From an uncultured Opitutia bacterium (GTDB lineage Bacteria; Verrucomicrobiota; Verrucomicrobiia; Opitutales; Puniceicoccaceae), in NCBI GenBank assembly GCA_913056175.1, contig CAJXLM010000005.1, positions 25,555 through 89,554 of the forward strand: 64,000 bases of DNA, given 5' to 3'. The translations under genes were made by a program, and so were the position numbers. Of the stretch, positions 34,713 through 44,021 are shown piece after piece; within the stretch, counting starts at the first letter, position 1, and each line of letters begins with the position of its first letter. The notes below the pieces were generated by a model. That model searched no databases. It worked only from the letters and a program-made list of their open reading frames with translations, and had not been told where the DNA came from.

Positions 34713-36314
34713 TCAGGGGGCATCCTTTGGGGTCGCCGCTTCCTGCCCACTGCCCTCGTCGAGAGCGAGGCCCAGCTGGGAGGAATCCCGGCGGGAGCGG
34801 CGGGGGCGACGACGATCCTCCGGGGAACGCCGGGAACCGTGCTGCTCGCGGACCCGGGCGGCTTCCGCCCAGTAGGCCTCGGAGCGCCGGAGCGCGGCGA
34901 ATTTCGCCCGGGCACCCCGTACCGCCTCCTGGTGATCGACGACCGGTCGCGGGTAGTCCACCCCGGGCCGGAAACCGGCGTCTCGAGCCTCGGCCGCGGT
35001 CAGCGTCCACGGCTGCTGGAGACGCTCCTCCGGCAGTTTCCCCAGCTCCGGTACCCAGGCGCGCACGAAGCTGCCGGCCGGGTCGTGGTCGGCCGCCTGC
35101 TTGAGCGGGCTGTAGATGCGGAGGGTGTTGATCCCAGTCACCCCGCTCTGCATCTGGATCTGGGAGAGGTGGATGCCGGGCTCGTAATCGATGAACTGCC
35201 GGGCGAGGAAGGGGTGGAAGTGGCGCCAGTCCAACCAGAGGTCGTAGGCCGCGAAGGAGACCAGCATCGCCCGCATGCGGAAATTGATCCAGCCCCGCGC
35301 GCGCAGGGACCGCATGCAGGCATCGACGAAGGGATAGCCCGTCCGGCCCTCCTGCCAGGCAGCCAGTCGGGCTTCGTCGGGTGCGGCCGGGCGCAGGTCA
35401 TCGCAGGACCGGTTGAAGCAGTGGAACTCGAGGGCCGGCTCGTTTTCCAGCTTCTGCATGAAATGGCAGTGCCACCGGCAGCGGGAAAGAAAGGAGGAGG
35501 CGTCTGTCTTCGGGAGGGAGGTGCCCCGGGCCGCCTCCACTACCGCTACGGCCCGCCGCAGCGAGAGGCAGCCCCAGCTCAGGTAGGGGCTGAGCCGGGA
35601 GCACTGTTCGTAGGCGGTGACAGGGCTACTCATGGCCCGGCGGTAGCCGCGCCCGCGGCCCTCGGCGAAGGAGTGCAGCACCCGGAGCCCTTCCTCTTCC
35701 CCGCCCACCAGGTCCGGCGCCCGTCCGGCCTGCCGACGGAGATCGATCCCCCGGAAGGCCTGCCCCGGATCTTCCCCCCCCACGCTGATCCCAACCACCT
35801 CCCCCAGCAGCGCGGCTTCCTCGCGGTGCAGCGCCCGGTTCCACCGGCGCGCCCAGCCATCCCGGTCGCGGAGGCCGCGGACCACTCCTGCCTGTGGAAA
35901 CTCGCGCCAGTCCACCCCCCTCTCCCGCGCCCAGGCCATCACCCGACGGTCGCGGGAATAGGTGATCGCGTTTCCGGTCTCCTCGTGGGACCAGAGCCCG
36001 GAAAATCCGGTCTCCTCGCGCAACTCCTCCAACACGGCCACCGCCTCGCCCTGCCGCACCACGAGCTGGACTCCCCGCTCGCGCAAGGACGCAGCCAGCC
36101 CGACCAGCGACTCCCGCACGAAATCCGCGTGCAGGCCGTCCGCGTCGGATGCCGCCCACACCTCCGGCTCCACCAGGTAGACCGCGAGCAGGGGTCCCTC
36201 CGCGGCGGCCGCTACCAGCGGGGCGTGGTCGTGGACGCGGAGGTCCCGCTTGAACCACACACACTGCGGCGGGCGTAGCTGACCCCGTGGATCCATGCGG
36301 TCAGCCAACCCCAT
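34713..36314 (-). CDS. Deoxyribodipyrimidine photolyase / cryptochrome family protein
   Basis: 533 aa (527 if the ATG at 36296 is used). The N-terminal photolyase domain starts CVWFKRDLRVHDHAPL. The FAD-binding domain has SRLSPYLSWGCLSLR, RTGYPFVDACMRSL, WINFRMRAMLVSF, DWRHFHPFLARQFIDYEPG and SGVTGINTLRIYSP, all conserved in active photolyases. The C-terminus carries an extra 40-residue R/E/S-rich tail. It should repair UV pyrimidine dimers with light, although cryptochrome-like photoreceptors share these features. It is followed on the same strand by an unrelated gap, and its start faces the RsmE stop 67 bases away. Confidence 0.88.
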   Translation of the reverse strand: MGLADRMDPRGQLRPPQCVWFKRDLRVHDHAPLVAAAAEGPLLAVYLVEPEVWAASDADGLHADFVRESLVGLAASLRERGVQLVVRQGEAVAVLEELREETGFSGLWSHEETGNAITYSRDRRVMAWARERGVDWREFPQAGVVRGLRDRDGWARRWNRALHREEAALLGEVVGISVGGEDPGQAFRGIDLRRQAGRAPDLVGGEEEGLRVLHSFAEGRGRGYRRAMSSPVTAYEQCSRLSPYLSWGCLSLRRAVAVVEAARGTSLPKTDASSFLSRCRWHCHFMQKLENEPALEFHCFNRSCDDLRPAAPDEARLAAWQEGRTGYPFVDACMRSLRARGWINFRMRAMLVSFAAYDLWLDWRHFHPFLARQFIDYEPGIHLSQIQMQSGVTGINTLRIYSPLKQAADHDPAGSFVRAWVPELGKLPEERLQQPWTLTAAEARDAGFRPGVDYPRPVVDHQEAVRGARAKFAALRRSEAYWAEAARVREQHGSRRSPEDRRRPRRSRRDSSQLGLALDEGSGQEAATPKDAP

Positions 36315-36381
36315 TCCGCCGCGAGGGCAACCCGCCCCGCCCGGAACTCGCCCCGCGGGCCCGCGACCGGCAAGGGGTCCC

Positions 36382-37125
36382 CTAGAATTCGAGTTGCGCG
36401 GCGCGAGCTTGGTCCAGGTGGCCCCGGGCCCGCAGGGCGAGGGTGAGTCCGGAAACGACTGCGGCCTCGGACCGGAGAATGGCTCCCCCGAGGTGCCGCC
36501 AGGTCACGCCCGCGGCGGCCAGCTGCTCGAGTTCCCCCGGGGTCCAGCCCCGCTCGCCGCCGAAGAGCAGTTCCTTCCGGCCGGCCTCCCCCCTCTCCCC
36601 TTCCTCGCCGAGGAGCTTCTCCCCGCGGTAGGGATCCAGCCCGATCGCGCTGTCCGCGCGCCCGGCCACCGCGCACCACTCCCCGAGGTCCCACACCCCG
36701 AGGAACTCCGGCACCCGGGTGTGAAAGCCTTGTTCCGCACCCTCCCGGAGAAAAGTCGCTGCCTCCTCGAGGCTGCCACTGCGGGCGTAGCCCGGAGGCG
36801 TCCGCTCCAGCGAGAGGAACCCGACCCCCTCCACCCCGAACGATCCGGCGTGCCAGAGAATCCGGCGGGCCTCGGAGGGGCGGGGCAGGCCCACCCAGAG
36901 CCGGAACGGAACCGCCCGGGGAGCCCGGTTCTCCGGTTCCCAGCGAAGGTCCCCGAGGACGACCTCGTTCCCGCCGGAGGAGAGGAGACGGGCGATCCCC
37001 CGCGGCCCTCCCACCACCCCCACGCGGACCTCCTCGCCCCCCAACCGGCGGAGGAAGTCATGCTCGCGGGTACCCGCAGGCCAGCGGTACTCCCCTTGGA
37101 TCTCGGGGACGAGGAGCAGGTTCAT
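36382..37125 (-). CDS. rsmE: 16S rRNA (uracil-1498-N3) methyltransferase, RsmE family
   Basis: 247 aa. N-terminal PUA-like part (MNLLLVPEIQ, with HDFLRRLGGEEVRVG) and C-terminal SPOUT knot with GGERGWTPGELEQLAA and LGGAILRSEAAVVSGL, equivalent to the GPEGG and LG-ILR-ETA motifs of RsmE. The glycine/proline of the first motif differ slightly (GGERG for GPEGG). It methylates U1498 of 16S rRNA. The ATG at 37125 lies 19 bases after the ExoD stop; the longer frame to 37281 is an ExoD shadow. Confidence 0.85.
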   Translation of the reverse strand: MNLLLVPEIQGEYRWPAGTREHDFLRRLGGEEVRVGVVGGPRGIARLLSSGGNEVVLGDLRWEPENRAPRAVPFRLWVGLPRPSEARRILWHAGSFGVEGVGFLSLERTPPGYARSGSLEEAATFLREGAEQGFHTRVPEFLGVWDLGEWCAVAGRADSAIGLDPYRGEKLLGEEGERGEAGRKELLFGGERGWTPGELEQLAAAGVTWRHLGGAILRSEAAVVSGLTLALRARGHLDQARAAQLEF

Positions 37126-37144
37126 GGCCGCCGCATCTTCCCCC

Positions 37145-37783
37145 TCACGCGCCTCCGGGGAGGATCCGGTCCACCCCGGCCTGCCCGAGGGTGAGCAGGA
37201 GATAGACGAGATAGCCGTAGAAAAGGGTGGCGACGAGGCCGAGGACAAGCGCGCCGAGGGCCAGGGCACCATCCTCCTCACTGAGGGCCACCCCCAGCAG
37301 GAAGATCACTCCCGCCGGCAGGGTGTTCGTGAGGGGAATGGGGAGGATCATGAGGAGGCTCATCAGGCAGACCGCCCCTCCGTAGAGGACCCGACCGGGC
37401 GCGCGGTGGATCCAGCGCATGCGGGGATGCACCAGCCTCTCCATCCAATCGAGGAAGCGGCCCGCTCCCCGGAACAATCGCTCGGCGGTGGCCGGACGGA
37501 TCCGGGCCCGGTTCGCCCGCTCCGGGAGCCAGGGTCTCGTGCGGGCGGCGAGCAGTTGCACCCCGAGCAGCAGCAGGACAATCCCGAAGGGGGTGCTGTA
37601 GCCGGGGGCGGGCACGGGGAGGGCGCTGGGGAGGGACAGGACCGCGAGAAGGAGCCCGAAACCGCGATCCCCCACCTCTTCGGCCACCCGGCCGACGGTG
37701 AGATCGTCCTTCCGCTCGGAGAGCAGGTCGGCGAAGGTTGCGGACAGGGAACGCCGAGGCTCGGCAGCACGGGAATCACTCAC
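37145..37783 (-). CDS. ExoD family inner-membrane protein
   Basis: 212 aa. A cytoplasmic N-terminus with LTVGRVAEEVGDRGFGLLLAVL precedes a series of membrane segments (PSALPVPAPGYSTPFGIVLL, LMSLLMILPIPL with NTLPAGVIFLLGVALSEEDG, and a C-terminal pair). These are the hallmarks of ExoD, first described in Rhizobium exopolysaccharide production; biochemical function is unclear. It is followed by rsmE on the same strand, probably as one transcript. Confidence 0.88.
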   Translation of the reverse strand: MSDSRAAEPRRSLSATFADLLSERKDDLTVGRVAEEVGDRGFGLLLAVLSLPSALPVPAPGYSTPFGIVLLLLGVQLLAARTRPWLPERANRARIRPATAERLFRGAGRFLDWMERLVHPRMRWIHRAPGRVLYGGAVCLMSLLMILPIPLTNTLPAGVIFLLGVALSEEDGALALGALVLGLVATLFYGYLVYLLLTLGQAGVDRILPGGA

Positions 37784-37864
37784 GGGCGTGGAGGCTTGGT
37801 GGCCGGGCGGGAGGCTGCAAGCCGGGACCGAGGAGGGAAAGGGTCGCGGGGGATTCCCCGGAGG

Positions 37865-38143
37865 TCAGGCCCGCCCGTACCGGATCGGCCCCCGGGCGGT
37901 CTCCGGCGCCACGACTTGTCCGCGCTGGCGGGCGACGAGGATGCCGTCCTCGACCATCCCGTGCCCGACTTCCCGGACCACGCCCATCCGCCCGCGCCAT
38001 TCCCCGGCCGGGAACACTCGCCGGGCGACCTCACTGGGGCAGAATGTTTTCCCCGGGGAACGCTCTGCCAGGAGATCGAGAAAGGCTTCCCGGACTCTCC
38101 GCCTCTCCTCCCGGTCTGTCCCCACGGAAGGGGCGTCCCTCAC
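37865..38143 (-). CDS. DUF3253 domain protein
   Basis: 92 aa, small soluble winged-helix-like protein. The sequence RSPGKTFCPSEVARRVFP, a central VREVGHGMVEDGILVARQRG and the terminal APETARGPIRYGRA are diagnostic for DUF3253. Function is unknown. Its start overlaps the preceding unknown gene by 4 bases, and it lies 81 bases upstream of exoD on the same strand. Confidence 0.85.
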   Translation of the reverse strand: MRDAPSVGTDREERRRVREAFLDLLAERSPGKTFCPSEVARRVFPAGEWRGRMGVVREVGHGMVEDGILVARQRGQVVAPETARGPIRYGRA

Positions 38144-38484
38144 TTACCACGCAGGGGCGTCGACTCCCGGCCCCGGCAGGTAAGGAACTGCCAGAGGGTC
38201 AGCCGAAAGCGCCCGCGGGACGCACCCGGGCGCAACTTCACCAGCGGTCTCCCCCCCACGTGCAAGAGGATCTCGGTGACACCGTCATCGGGCAGACGGA
38301 GGTGGGCCGGGACCGCTCCGGCCGCCCGGAGTTGCCCGAGAAACTGGCGCAAGACCCGCAGGTTCGGGAAGAAGAGCGAGGGCCTGCCCTCCCACTCCCC
38401 CACGGAGAACGTGCCCTCCGGCATCTCCACCGTGAGCCGACCCTGCACCCGGACCGGCCCGCGCACCGGTCCGGTCGCGCTCAT
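38140..38484 (-). CDS. Unknown protein, coupled to DUF3253
   Basis: 114 aa from the ATG at 38484. I do not recognise a family. It appears soluble and beta-rich at first (VRVQGRLTVEMPEGTFSVG), then helical (FPNLRVLRQFLGQLRAAGAV), with a basic C-terminus. It overlaps genes on both sides by ATGA 4-bp overlaps (38140-38143 and 38481-38484), which supports it as a real coding gene translated in a chain. Confidence 0.6.
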   Translation of the reverse strand: MSATGPVRGPVRVQGRLTVEMPEGTFSVGEWEGRPSLFFPNLRVLRQFLGQLRAAGAVPAHLRLPDDGVTEILLHVGGRPLVKLRPGASRGRFRLTLWQFLTCRGRESTPLRGK

Positions 38485-38690
38485 TCCGAGCCGGAGTCCC
38501 GGGTGGAAATCTTCAGGGTGCCGTTGACCTTCCAATAGGCGTGGTGGGCATTTTCCCCCGTGCCGCTCGGCACGGCCACCTCGAGATGGTCGAAATGGTA
38601 GGTGATCTCCGCGTTGCGGCCGGTCAGCTTGTCGTACAGGCCGATGGCGAGCTCCGGCCAGGTCGTGGTGTGGTGGGTATTGTCGGACAT
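38481..38690 (-). CDS. Small conserved-looking protein of unknown function
   Basis: 69 aa. The sequence ([20 protein letters not shown], then [12 protein letters not shown]) is balanced and protein-like, with an amphipathic helix followed by beta-strands. I have the impression of similar short proteins in other phyla but cannot name a family. It heads a three-gene minus-strand chain with ATGA overlaps. The divergent promoter region shared with guaB lies upstream. Confidence 0.6.
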   Translation of the reverse strand: MSDNTHHTTTWPELAIGLYDKLTGRNAEITYHFDHLEVAVPSGTGENAHHAYWKVNGTLKISTRDSGSE

Positions 38691-38862
38691 GTCCGGAATC
38701 AAGTGGATGGCATTCCCAACGTGCAACCCCCGAAATCCTTTTTTACGCGAGGGGGACCGGCCCCCGGCCCCGTCCCGCGGACCCCGCCGGCGCTCCCTCC
38801 CATTCGCGATTGCAGCGGTCCCCGCCCCGGGTGCATGTTCCTGCTTCCCCCCAGAAGCACGC

Positions 38863-40434
38863 ATGACCAACACTAGCGATTTTCCCACCGCGGACCAGTT
38901 CTTCGCCGACTCGGTCGCCGACGGCCTCACCTTCGACGACGTCTCCCTGGCGACCCGGTACTCGGAAGTGCTCCCGAAACAGGCGGACCTGCAGACCTCC
39001 CTCGGCGGGGTCCTCGACCTTCCCCTCCCCCTCCTCTCCGCGGATATGGACACCGTGACCGAGAGCGGAATGGCCATCGCCATGGCCCTCAACGGCGGGC
39101 TCGGTGTCATCCACTACAACATGGCCGAGAAGGAGCAGATCCGGGAGGTCGCCCGCGTCAAGAATTACGTGAACGGGCTGATCCAGGAGCCCTTCGTAAC
39201 GACTCCGGAGAAACACGTCGGGAACATCATCGAGCTGGTGGAGCGCAAGCAGGTGAAGTTCCGCACCTTCCCGGTCGTCAACGAGGACAATCGGCTCGTT
39301 GGCCTGCTCTCGGGTCGAGTGGTCAAGCCCCGTTACGCCTCCCACCGGGTCGCCGATGCCATGACCCGCCGGAAGAACGTGCACACCGTCCGCGAGGACG
39401 AGCTCGGGGAGAATCCGGTGGCCGTGGCCGACCGCTTCTTCGACGAGCACCTCGGGATCCACAAGCTTCTCGTCGTCGACAGGGAGGATCGCCTGAAGGG
39501 ACTCTTCACCCTCAGCGACATCGAGCGGATCACCGAGGAAGCCCGCTCGAACCTGCGGCCCGCCCGGGACAGCCGTTTCCGCCTCCTCTGCGGGGCCGCC
39601 CTCAGCGCGGTCCGGCGGGAGGACGGCTCCCTCGATCGCGACCGCATCCTCGGGCATGTCCAGAACCTCCTCGACGAGGGCCTCGACCTGCTCGCCATTT
39701 CCACCGCCCACGGATTCTCCCAGGGAGTCGGCGACACCGTCGCCCTGGTGCGGGAGGTTTTCCCGGAGCTCCCCCTCCTGGCCGGCAACGTCACCTCCGG
39801 CGAGGGGGTCCACTACCTCGCCCGCGCCGGGGCCAACATCGTCAAGGTCGGCCAGGGTCCCGGCTCGATCTGCACGACCCGCCAGGTCGCCGGGGTCGGG
39901 ATTCCCCAACTGACCGCCCTCTATGTCTGCTCCCGCGCCGCCCGCGAAGCCGGGGTGGGCCTCCTCGCCGACGGGGGGATTGCCAAGTCGGGTGACCTCG
40001 TCAAGGCCCTCACCCTCGCGGAAGCCGCCATGTGCGGGGGCATCCTCGCCGGCTGCCGGGAGGCCCCCGGGACCCTTCTCGAGATCGACGGCAAACTCTA
40101 CAAGCAGTACCGCGGCATGGGGAGCGAGGCCGCCATGCAGGCCGGCTCCGCCGCCCGCTACGGCCACGGCCGCAAGGACGTCCACCGCAAGGCCGCCGCC
40201 GAGGGCATTGAAGCCCTCAAGGAAATCTCCGGCAGTGTCGACGAGGTCGTCGGCCAGCTCGCCGGGGGACTCCGCTCCGGGATGGGCTACCTCGGGGCCG
40301 CCACCCTCGCGGAACTCCGGGAAAACGCCCGCTACATCCGGGTGTCCCCCGCCGCCCAGCGCGAGGCCTCCCCGCACGATGTCATCGTGGTGAAGGCCGA
40401 GTCCGCCACCACCGATGATCCCCGGAAATCCTGA
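38863..40434 (+). CDS. guaB: IMP dehydrogenase
   Basis: 523 aa. Catalyses IMP to XMP, the committed step to GMP. The TIM barrel begins [18 protein letters not shown] and contains [22 protein letters not shown] pair is inserted at about 110-230 ([11 protein letters not shown] and the FTLSDIERI region). The catalytic loop has GPGSICTTR with C337, and [12 protein letters not shown] and the flap follow. It is slightly longer than typical (about 490 aa). The ATG at 38863 is used; the frame upstream is not coding-like. Next gene begins 1 base after its stop. Confidence 0.95.
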   Translation: MTNTSDFPTADQFFADSVADGLTFDDVSLATRYSEVLPKQADLQTSLGGVLDLPLPLLSADMDTVTESGMAIAMALNGGLGVIHYNMAEKEQIREVARVKNYVNGLIQEPFVTTPEKHVGNIIELVERKQVKFRTFPVVNEDNRLVGLLSGRVVKPRYASHRVADAMTRRKNVHTVREDELGENPVAVADRFFDEHLGIHKLLVVDREDRLKGLFTLSDIERITEEARSNLRPARDSRFRLLCGAALSAVRREDGSLDRDRILGHVQNLLDEGLDLLAISTAHGFSQGVGDTVALVREVFPELPLLAGNVTSGEGVHYLARAGANIVKVGQGPGSICTTRQVAGVGIPQLTALYVCSRAAREAGVGLLADGGIAKSGDLVKALTLAEAAMCGGILAGCREAPGTLLEIDGKLYKQYRGMGSEAAMQAGSAARYGHGRKDVHRKAAAEGIEALKEISGSVDEVVGQLAGGLRSGMGYLGAATLAELRENARYIRVSPAAQREASPHDVIVVKAESATTDDPRKS

Positions 40435-40435
40435 G

Positions 40436-42013
40436 ATGGCCACCGCACCCTTCCGCAGTCCGCTCATCGCGGCGACCGGCCTGAGTTTCGGGGACGAGGG
40501 CAAGGGCCGCCTCATCCCCGAGGTGATCCGCGAGCTGGTGGCGAGCACCGGACGCCCCGACCCGGTGGCCATGGTCCTCAAGGTCAACGGCGGGGCCAAC
40601 TCCGGCCACACCGCCGGCGGGCTCAAGCTGAACCTCCTGCCCGCCGGGGTCATCGAGGAGAGTGTGCCCCGGCTCGGACTCGGTGCCGGGGTGGTTGCCG
40701 ATCCCCGCAAACTCGAGTGGGAGACGACCGCCACCGAGGCTCACGGCTTTCGCGTGCGGGAGCGCCTCTGCATCGACGAACGCACCATGGTCAGCGATCT
40801 CGGCCACCGGCTCCTCGACCTCGCCGGCGAATTCTACCGCGAGCGGAAGCTCGGCCTCCCGGCGCGTGGGTCCACCGGGCGCGGGATCACTCCCGCCTTC
40901 AGCGACGAGACCGCCCAGTGGCAGATCTTCTACTCCGACTTCCGCGGCGCCTATGCCGACTTCCGCGAAAAATTCCGGCAGCGCCTGCGTCGGGCCCTCG
41001 ACCTCGTACAGGCCGTCTACGGCGTGGACGGGGACCACTGGTACGCCTTTTTTGACCGGCTCAGCGAGGCAGAGCGGCGGGCGAATGCCCCGGCGGTGGA
41101 AGAGGGGGTCCTGCCCGCTGAGGAGTTCGACTTCCACCGCTTCCGCACCCGGCGGCCCTTCGAGCTCCAGGAGGAGCGGCTCACCGAGACCTACTGGGAG
41201 GCCGGCCGGCGCTTCCTCGACCAGGTGACCGACCTCCGCGAGGTCGTCCTCGGCGCCCTCGCCGACGGCCGCTCCGTCCTCGGCGAATTCGGGCAGTCCT
41301 TCTGGCTGGACAAGCGCAACGGGTTCCCCCCGAACGTGACCGCCTCGCACGCGTGGACCCCGGAATTCTTCCTCTCCGCGGGCATCCCGGTGCAGCCCGT
41401 CCACACCATCGGGGTGTGCAAGGCCTACGACACCAAGGTGGGCACCCACGATTTCCTCACGGAGATGCCCCGCAACCATCCCCTCTCCGATAAGCTCCGC
41501 CAAATCGAGTTCGGGACGTCCACCGGGCGCCAGCGCATGGTCGGCTGGTTCGATGCGGTGGAGAAGGGCTCGGCGGTCCGCTACGGCGGTTGCGAGGACC
41601 TCGTCATCAACAAGCTCGACGCCCTCAGCCAGGAGCCCGACTGGGCGGGACCGCTGCTCCTCTGCGCGGCCTACCGGGGACCCGACGGCGAGACGTACCG
41701 GAAGGTGCCCCGCGACCCCGCCTTCCGGGCCCAGTGCACCCCGCTCTACGAGGAGTACCGGCCGTGGTCGGCGGATCTCTCCGCCTGCCGGTCCTACGCG
41801 GACCTTCCCGGGGAAGCCCGCGATTACCTCGCCGGCATGGTCCGCCATACCGTGGAATGCGCGGTCGGTCCGGGGGGCGATCCCCCGGAGTCCCTGAATC
41901 TTCGCTACGTCGGGATCGGACCCAACCCCTCCGAGATCCTCCACGACCTGCCCCCCGTGGCCGAACTCGTCGAACGCGACCGGGCCCGCGGGCATCCGCA
42001 CCCGCACGCCTGA
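40436..42013 (+). CDS. purA: Divergent, long adenylosuccinate synthetase
   Basis: 525 aa against about 430 for typical PurA. The P-loop-like GLSFGDEGKGR keeps D20 (canonical QWGDEGKGK), NGGANSGHTA keeps H58, and TGRGITPAF, GEFGQSFWLDKRNG, VCKAYDTKVGTHDF, TGRQRMVGWFDAV and INKLDAL correspond to the IMP, GTP and magnesium sites. Extra sequence lies mainly at about 125-260. It makes adenylosuccinate from IMP and aspartate with GTP. ATG 40436 follows the guaB stop by 1 base; an in-frame ATG at 40415 would overlap guaB. Both branches from IMP are thus paired. Confidence 0.87.
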   Translation: MATAPFRSPLIAATGLSFGDEGKGRLIPEVIRELVASTGRPDPVAMVLKVNGGANSGHTAGGLKLNLLPAGVIEESVPRLGLGAGVVADPRKLEWETTATEAHGFRVRERLCIDERTMVSDLGHRLLDLAGEFYRERKLGLPARGSTGRGITPAFSDETAQWQIFYSDFRGAYADFREKFRQRLRRALDLVQAVYGVDGDHWYAFFDRLSEAERRANAPAVEEGVLPAEEFDFHRFRTRRPFELQEERLTETYWEAGRRFLDQVTDLREVVLGALADGRSVLGEFGQSFWLDKRNGFPPNVTASHAWTPEFFLSAGIPVQPVHTIGVCKAYDTKVGTHDFLTEMPRNHPLSDKLRQIEFGTSTGRQRMVGWFDAVEKGSAVRYGGCEDLVINKLDALSQEPDWAGPLLLCAAYRGPDGETYRKVPRDPAFRAQCTPLYEEYRPWSADLSACRSYADLPGEARDYLAGMVRHTVECAVGPGGDPPESLNLRYVGIGPNPSEILHDLPPVAELVERDRARGHPHPHA

Positions 42014-42031
42014 CACCCTTGCGCGCGGCGC

Positions 42032-42718
42032 GTGGCGCCGCCGCCCTCCCTCCTGGTGCCTGCCTCCCCGTCCCTTCTCGTCCAGGCCCTCGCCCGGCAC
42101 GACCGGGCGCGACTCCGCCGGCCCGGGGCCGCCGGAATCACCGGCCTCGACGAAGTCGGCCGGGGCTGCCTCGCCGGCCCCGTCTGCGCGGGGGCCGTCC
42201 ACCTGCCGGCCCCCTTCCTGCGCAAGCGGCCGGAAAGGTGGCTCCCCGCCGTGGATGACTCCAAGAAGTTGTCACGGGCCGCCCGGGAGAAACTGGGAGC
42301 GGCGGTTTGGGCCCTCGGGGAGGAAGGCCACCTGTCCTGCGCCCTCGGCTGGGCGAGCCCTTCCGAAATCGACGGGCTCGACATCACCGGGGCCACCTTC
42401 CTCGCCATGGATCGGGCGCTCGCCGTCCTCGCCCCGACGGCACCGCCCGGCGATCCCTGCCTGGTCGACGGGCGTCCCTCGCGGCGCTGGTCCCGCGCCC
42501 ACGAGGGAGTCGTGGGCGGGGACGGGCGCTCCCTCGCCATCGCCCTCGCCTCGGCGATCGCCAAGGTCGCCCGGGACGCCTTCATGGCCGAGCAGCACGA
42601 TACCTTTCCCGACTACGGTTGGGACGCCAACAAGGGCTACGCGACCGCGGTCCACCGGGCCGCCCTCGCCACCCGCGGACCGACCCCCCTGCACCGGCGC
42701 TCCTTCCTGACGTTCTGA
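42032..42718 (+). CDS. rnhB: Ribonuclease HII
   Basis: 228 aa from a GTG at 42032; a GTG at 42056 is equally possible. The active site starts GITGLDEVGRGCLAGPV (D40, E41), followed by VDDSKKLS and IASAIAKVARD-type helix (ALASAIAKVARDAFM), with the fourth acidic residue in PCLVDGR. It nicks RNA in RNA-DNA hybrids and removes misincorporated ribonucleotides. It starts 18 bases after purA and is probably in the same transcript. Confidence 0.92.
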   Translation: MAPPPSLLVPASPSLLVQALARHDRARLRRPGAAGITGLDEVGRGCLAGPVCAGAVHLPAPFLRKRPERWLPAVDDSKKLSRAAREKLGAAVWALGEEGHLSCALGWASPSEIDGLDITGATFLAMDRALAVLAPTAPPGDPCLVDGRPSRRWSRAHEGVVGGDGRSLAIALASAIAKVARDAFMAEQHDTFPDYGWDANKGYATAVHRAALATRGPTPLHRRSFLTF

Positions 42719-42811
42719 GAACCACTCCGTACCGTCGACCTCCCCTCGGGCCGACTCCGGATTTCTCCGGCATTGCCCCCCGCCCCCGTCTTCTTTTGGG
42801 TCTCTCCCGCC

Positions 42812-43606
42812 ATGGAAGAGGGTGCCCGCATTCCCCGGCTCGGGGTCAACATCGACCACAGCGCCACGCTACGCCAAGCCCGCTACCGGGACGAGGAGCG
42901 GACTTGCGGGACCTTCGTGGAGCCGGATCCGGTCCTCGTCGCCCAGCTCGCCGAGCGGGCCGGGGCCGACGGGATCACCGTGCACCTGCGCGAGGACCGC
43001 CGCCATATCCAGGAACGCGATGTCGAGAGGCTCGCCGAGTCCCTCGCCACTCCGCTGAACCTCGAAATGGCCGCCACCGAGGGCATGCTCGCCTGGGCCC
43101 GCCGCCTCCGGCCCGCCCAAGTGTGCCTGGTCCCGGAGAACCGCCGCGAGGTCACCACCGAGGGTGGACTGGACCTCCGCGGACAACGGGAACGGATGGC
43201 CTCGCTCCTCGCCGAGCTCCGCGCGCTCGGCTCCGTGCCCAGCCTCTTCCTCGACCCCGAGCCGGAAATTCTCGACCTCGCCGCCCACCTCGGCGCCCCC
43301 GTGGTGGAGCTGCACACCGGGGCCCTCGCCCGGGCCTTTCCGGATCCCTCCCGCCGGGAGGCCGAGTGGGAGCGGCTGGTCCGCGCGGCCACCCACGCCC
43401 ATACCCTCGGGATCACGGTGCACGCCGGTCACGGGGTGAACTACCAGAACATCGCCCGGATCGCCGGCCTTCCCCACCTCGTCGAGCTGAACATCGGTCA
43501 CAGCATTCTTTCCCGGGCCCTCACCACGGGAATCGAGGAGGCGGTCCGCACGATGCGGGAACAGATTCGCGCTTACGCCACCGCGCCGGGAACCCTCCCC
43601 TCATGA
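42812..43606 (+). CDS. pdxJ: Pyridoxine 5'-phosphate synthase
   Basis: 264 aa from ATG 42812; an upstream TTG start at 42773 is less likely. The opening RLGVNIDHSATLRQARY is diagnostic, with the substrate-binding VHLREDRRHIQERDV, the catalytic glutamate in NLEMAATEGM, LVPENRREVTTEGGLD, and the C-terminal AGHGVNYQN and ELNIGHSILSRAL segments. It condenses 1-deoxyxylulose 5-phosphate with 3-amino-2-oxopropyl phosphate to make pyridoxine 5'-phosphate. It overlaps acpS by 4 bases, the classical pdxJ-acpS pair. Confidence 0.95.
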   Translation: MEEGARIPRLGVNIDHSATLRQARYRDEERTCGTFVEPDPVLVAQLAERAGADGITVHLREDRRHIQERDVERLAESLATPLNLEMAATEGMLAWARRLRPAQVCLVPENRREVTTEGGLDLRGQRERMASLLAELRALGSVPSLFLDPEPEILDLAAHLGAPVVELHTGALARAFPDPSRREAEWERLVRAATHAHTLGITVHAGHGVNYQNIARIAGLPHLVELNIGHSILSRALTTGIEEAVRTMREQIRAYATAPGTLPS

Positions 43607-44007
43607 ACGGGGAGCTGACCACGAAGGGGCCCGTGCTCGGGGTGGGGATCGACTTGATCGAGGTCGACCGGATCGCCCGGGTTCTCGAGCGACAGGGCGA
43701 CCGCTTCCGGCACCGCGTGTTCACCGAGGGGGAGCTGGCCTACTGCGAGGGCATGAAGTTTCCCCACCCCCATTACGCCGCCCGCTTTGCCGCCAAGGAG
43801 GCCGTCTCCAAGGCTTTCGGCACGGGCATCGGCGGGGCTTTCGGCTGGAAGTCGGCCGAGGTCTGCAAGGACGACCAGGGCGCCCCCTGGATCCGCCTCG
43901 ATACCTCCACGGACAGCCTGCTCCGCGAACGGGGTGCCCGGGAGGTCCTCCTCAGCCTCGCCCACACCCGGGAACACGCCACCGCCATCGCCCTGCTGAT
44001 CGGCTGA
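43603..44007 (+). CDS. acpS: Holo-[acyl-carrier-protein] synthase
   Basis: 134 aa, typical AcpS size. VGIDLIEVDRIARVL contains the magnesium-binding Asp, and AARFAAKEAVSKAFGTGI the second acidic ligand, followed by LSLAHTREHATAIALL. It transfers 4'-phosphopantetheine from CoA to acyl carrier protein. The ATG overlaps the pdxJ stop (ATGA). The vitamin B6 and ACP genes are often paired this way. Confidence 0.94.
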   Translation: MNGELTTKGPVLGVGIDLIEVDRIARVLERQGDRFRHRVFTEGELAYCEGMKFPHPHYAARFAAKEAVSKAFGTGIGGAFGWKSAEVCKDDQGAPWIRLDTSTDSLLRERGAREVLLSLAHTREHATAIALLIG

Positions 44008-44021
44008 ACGACCTCCCGCCC

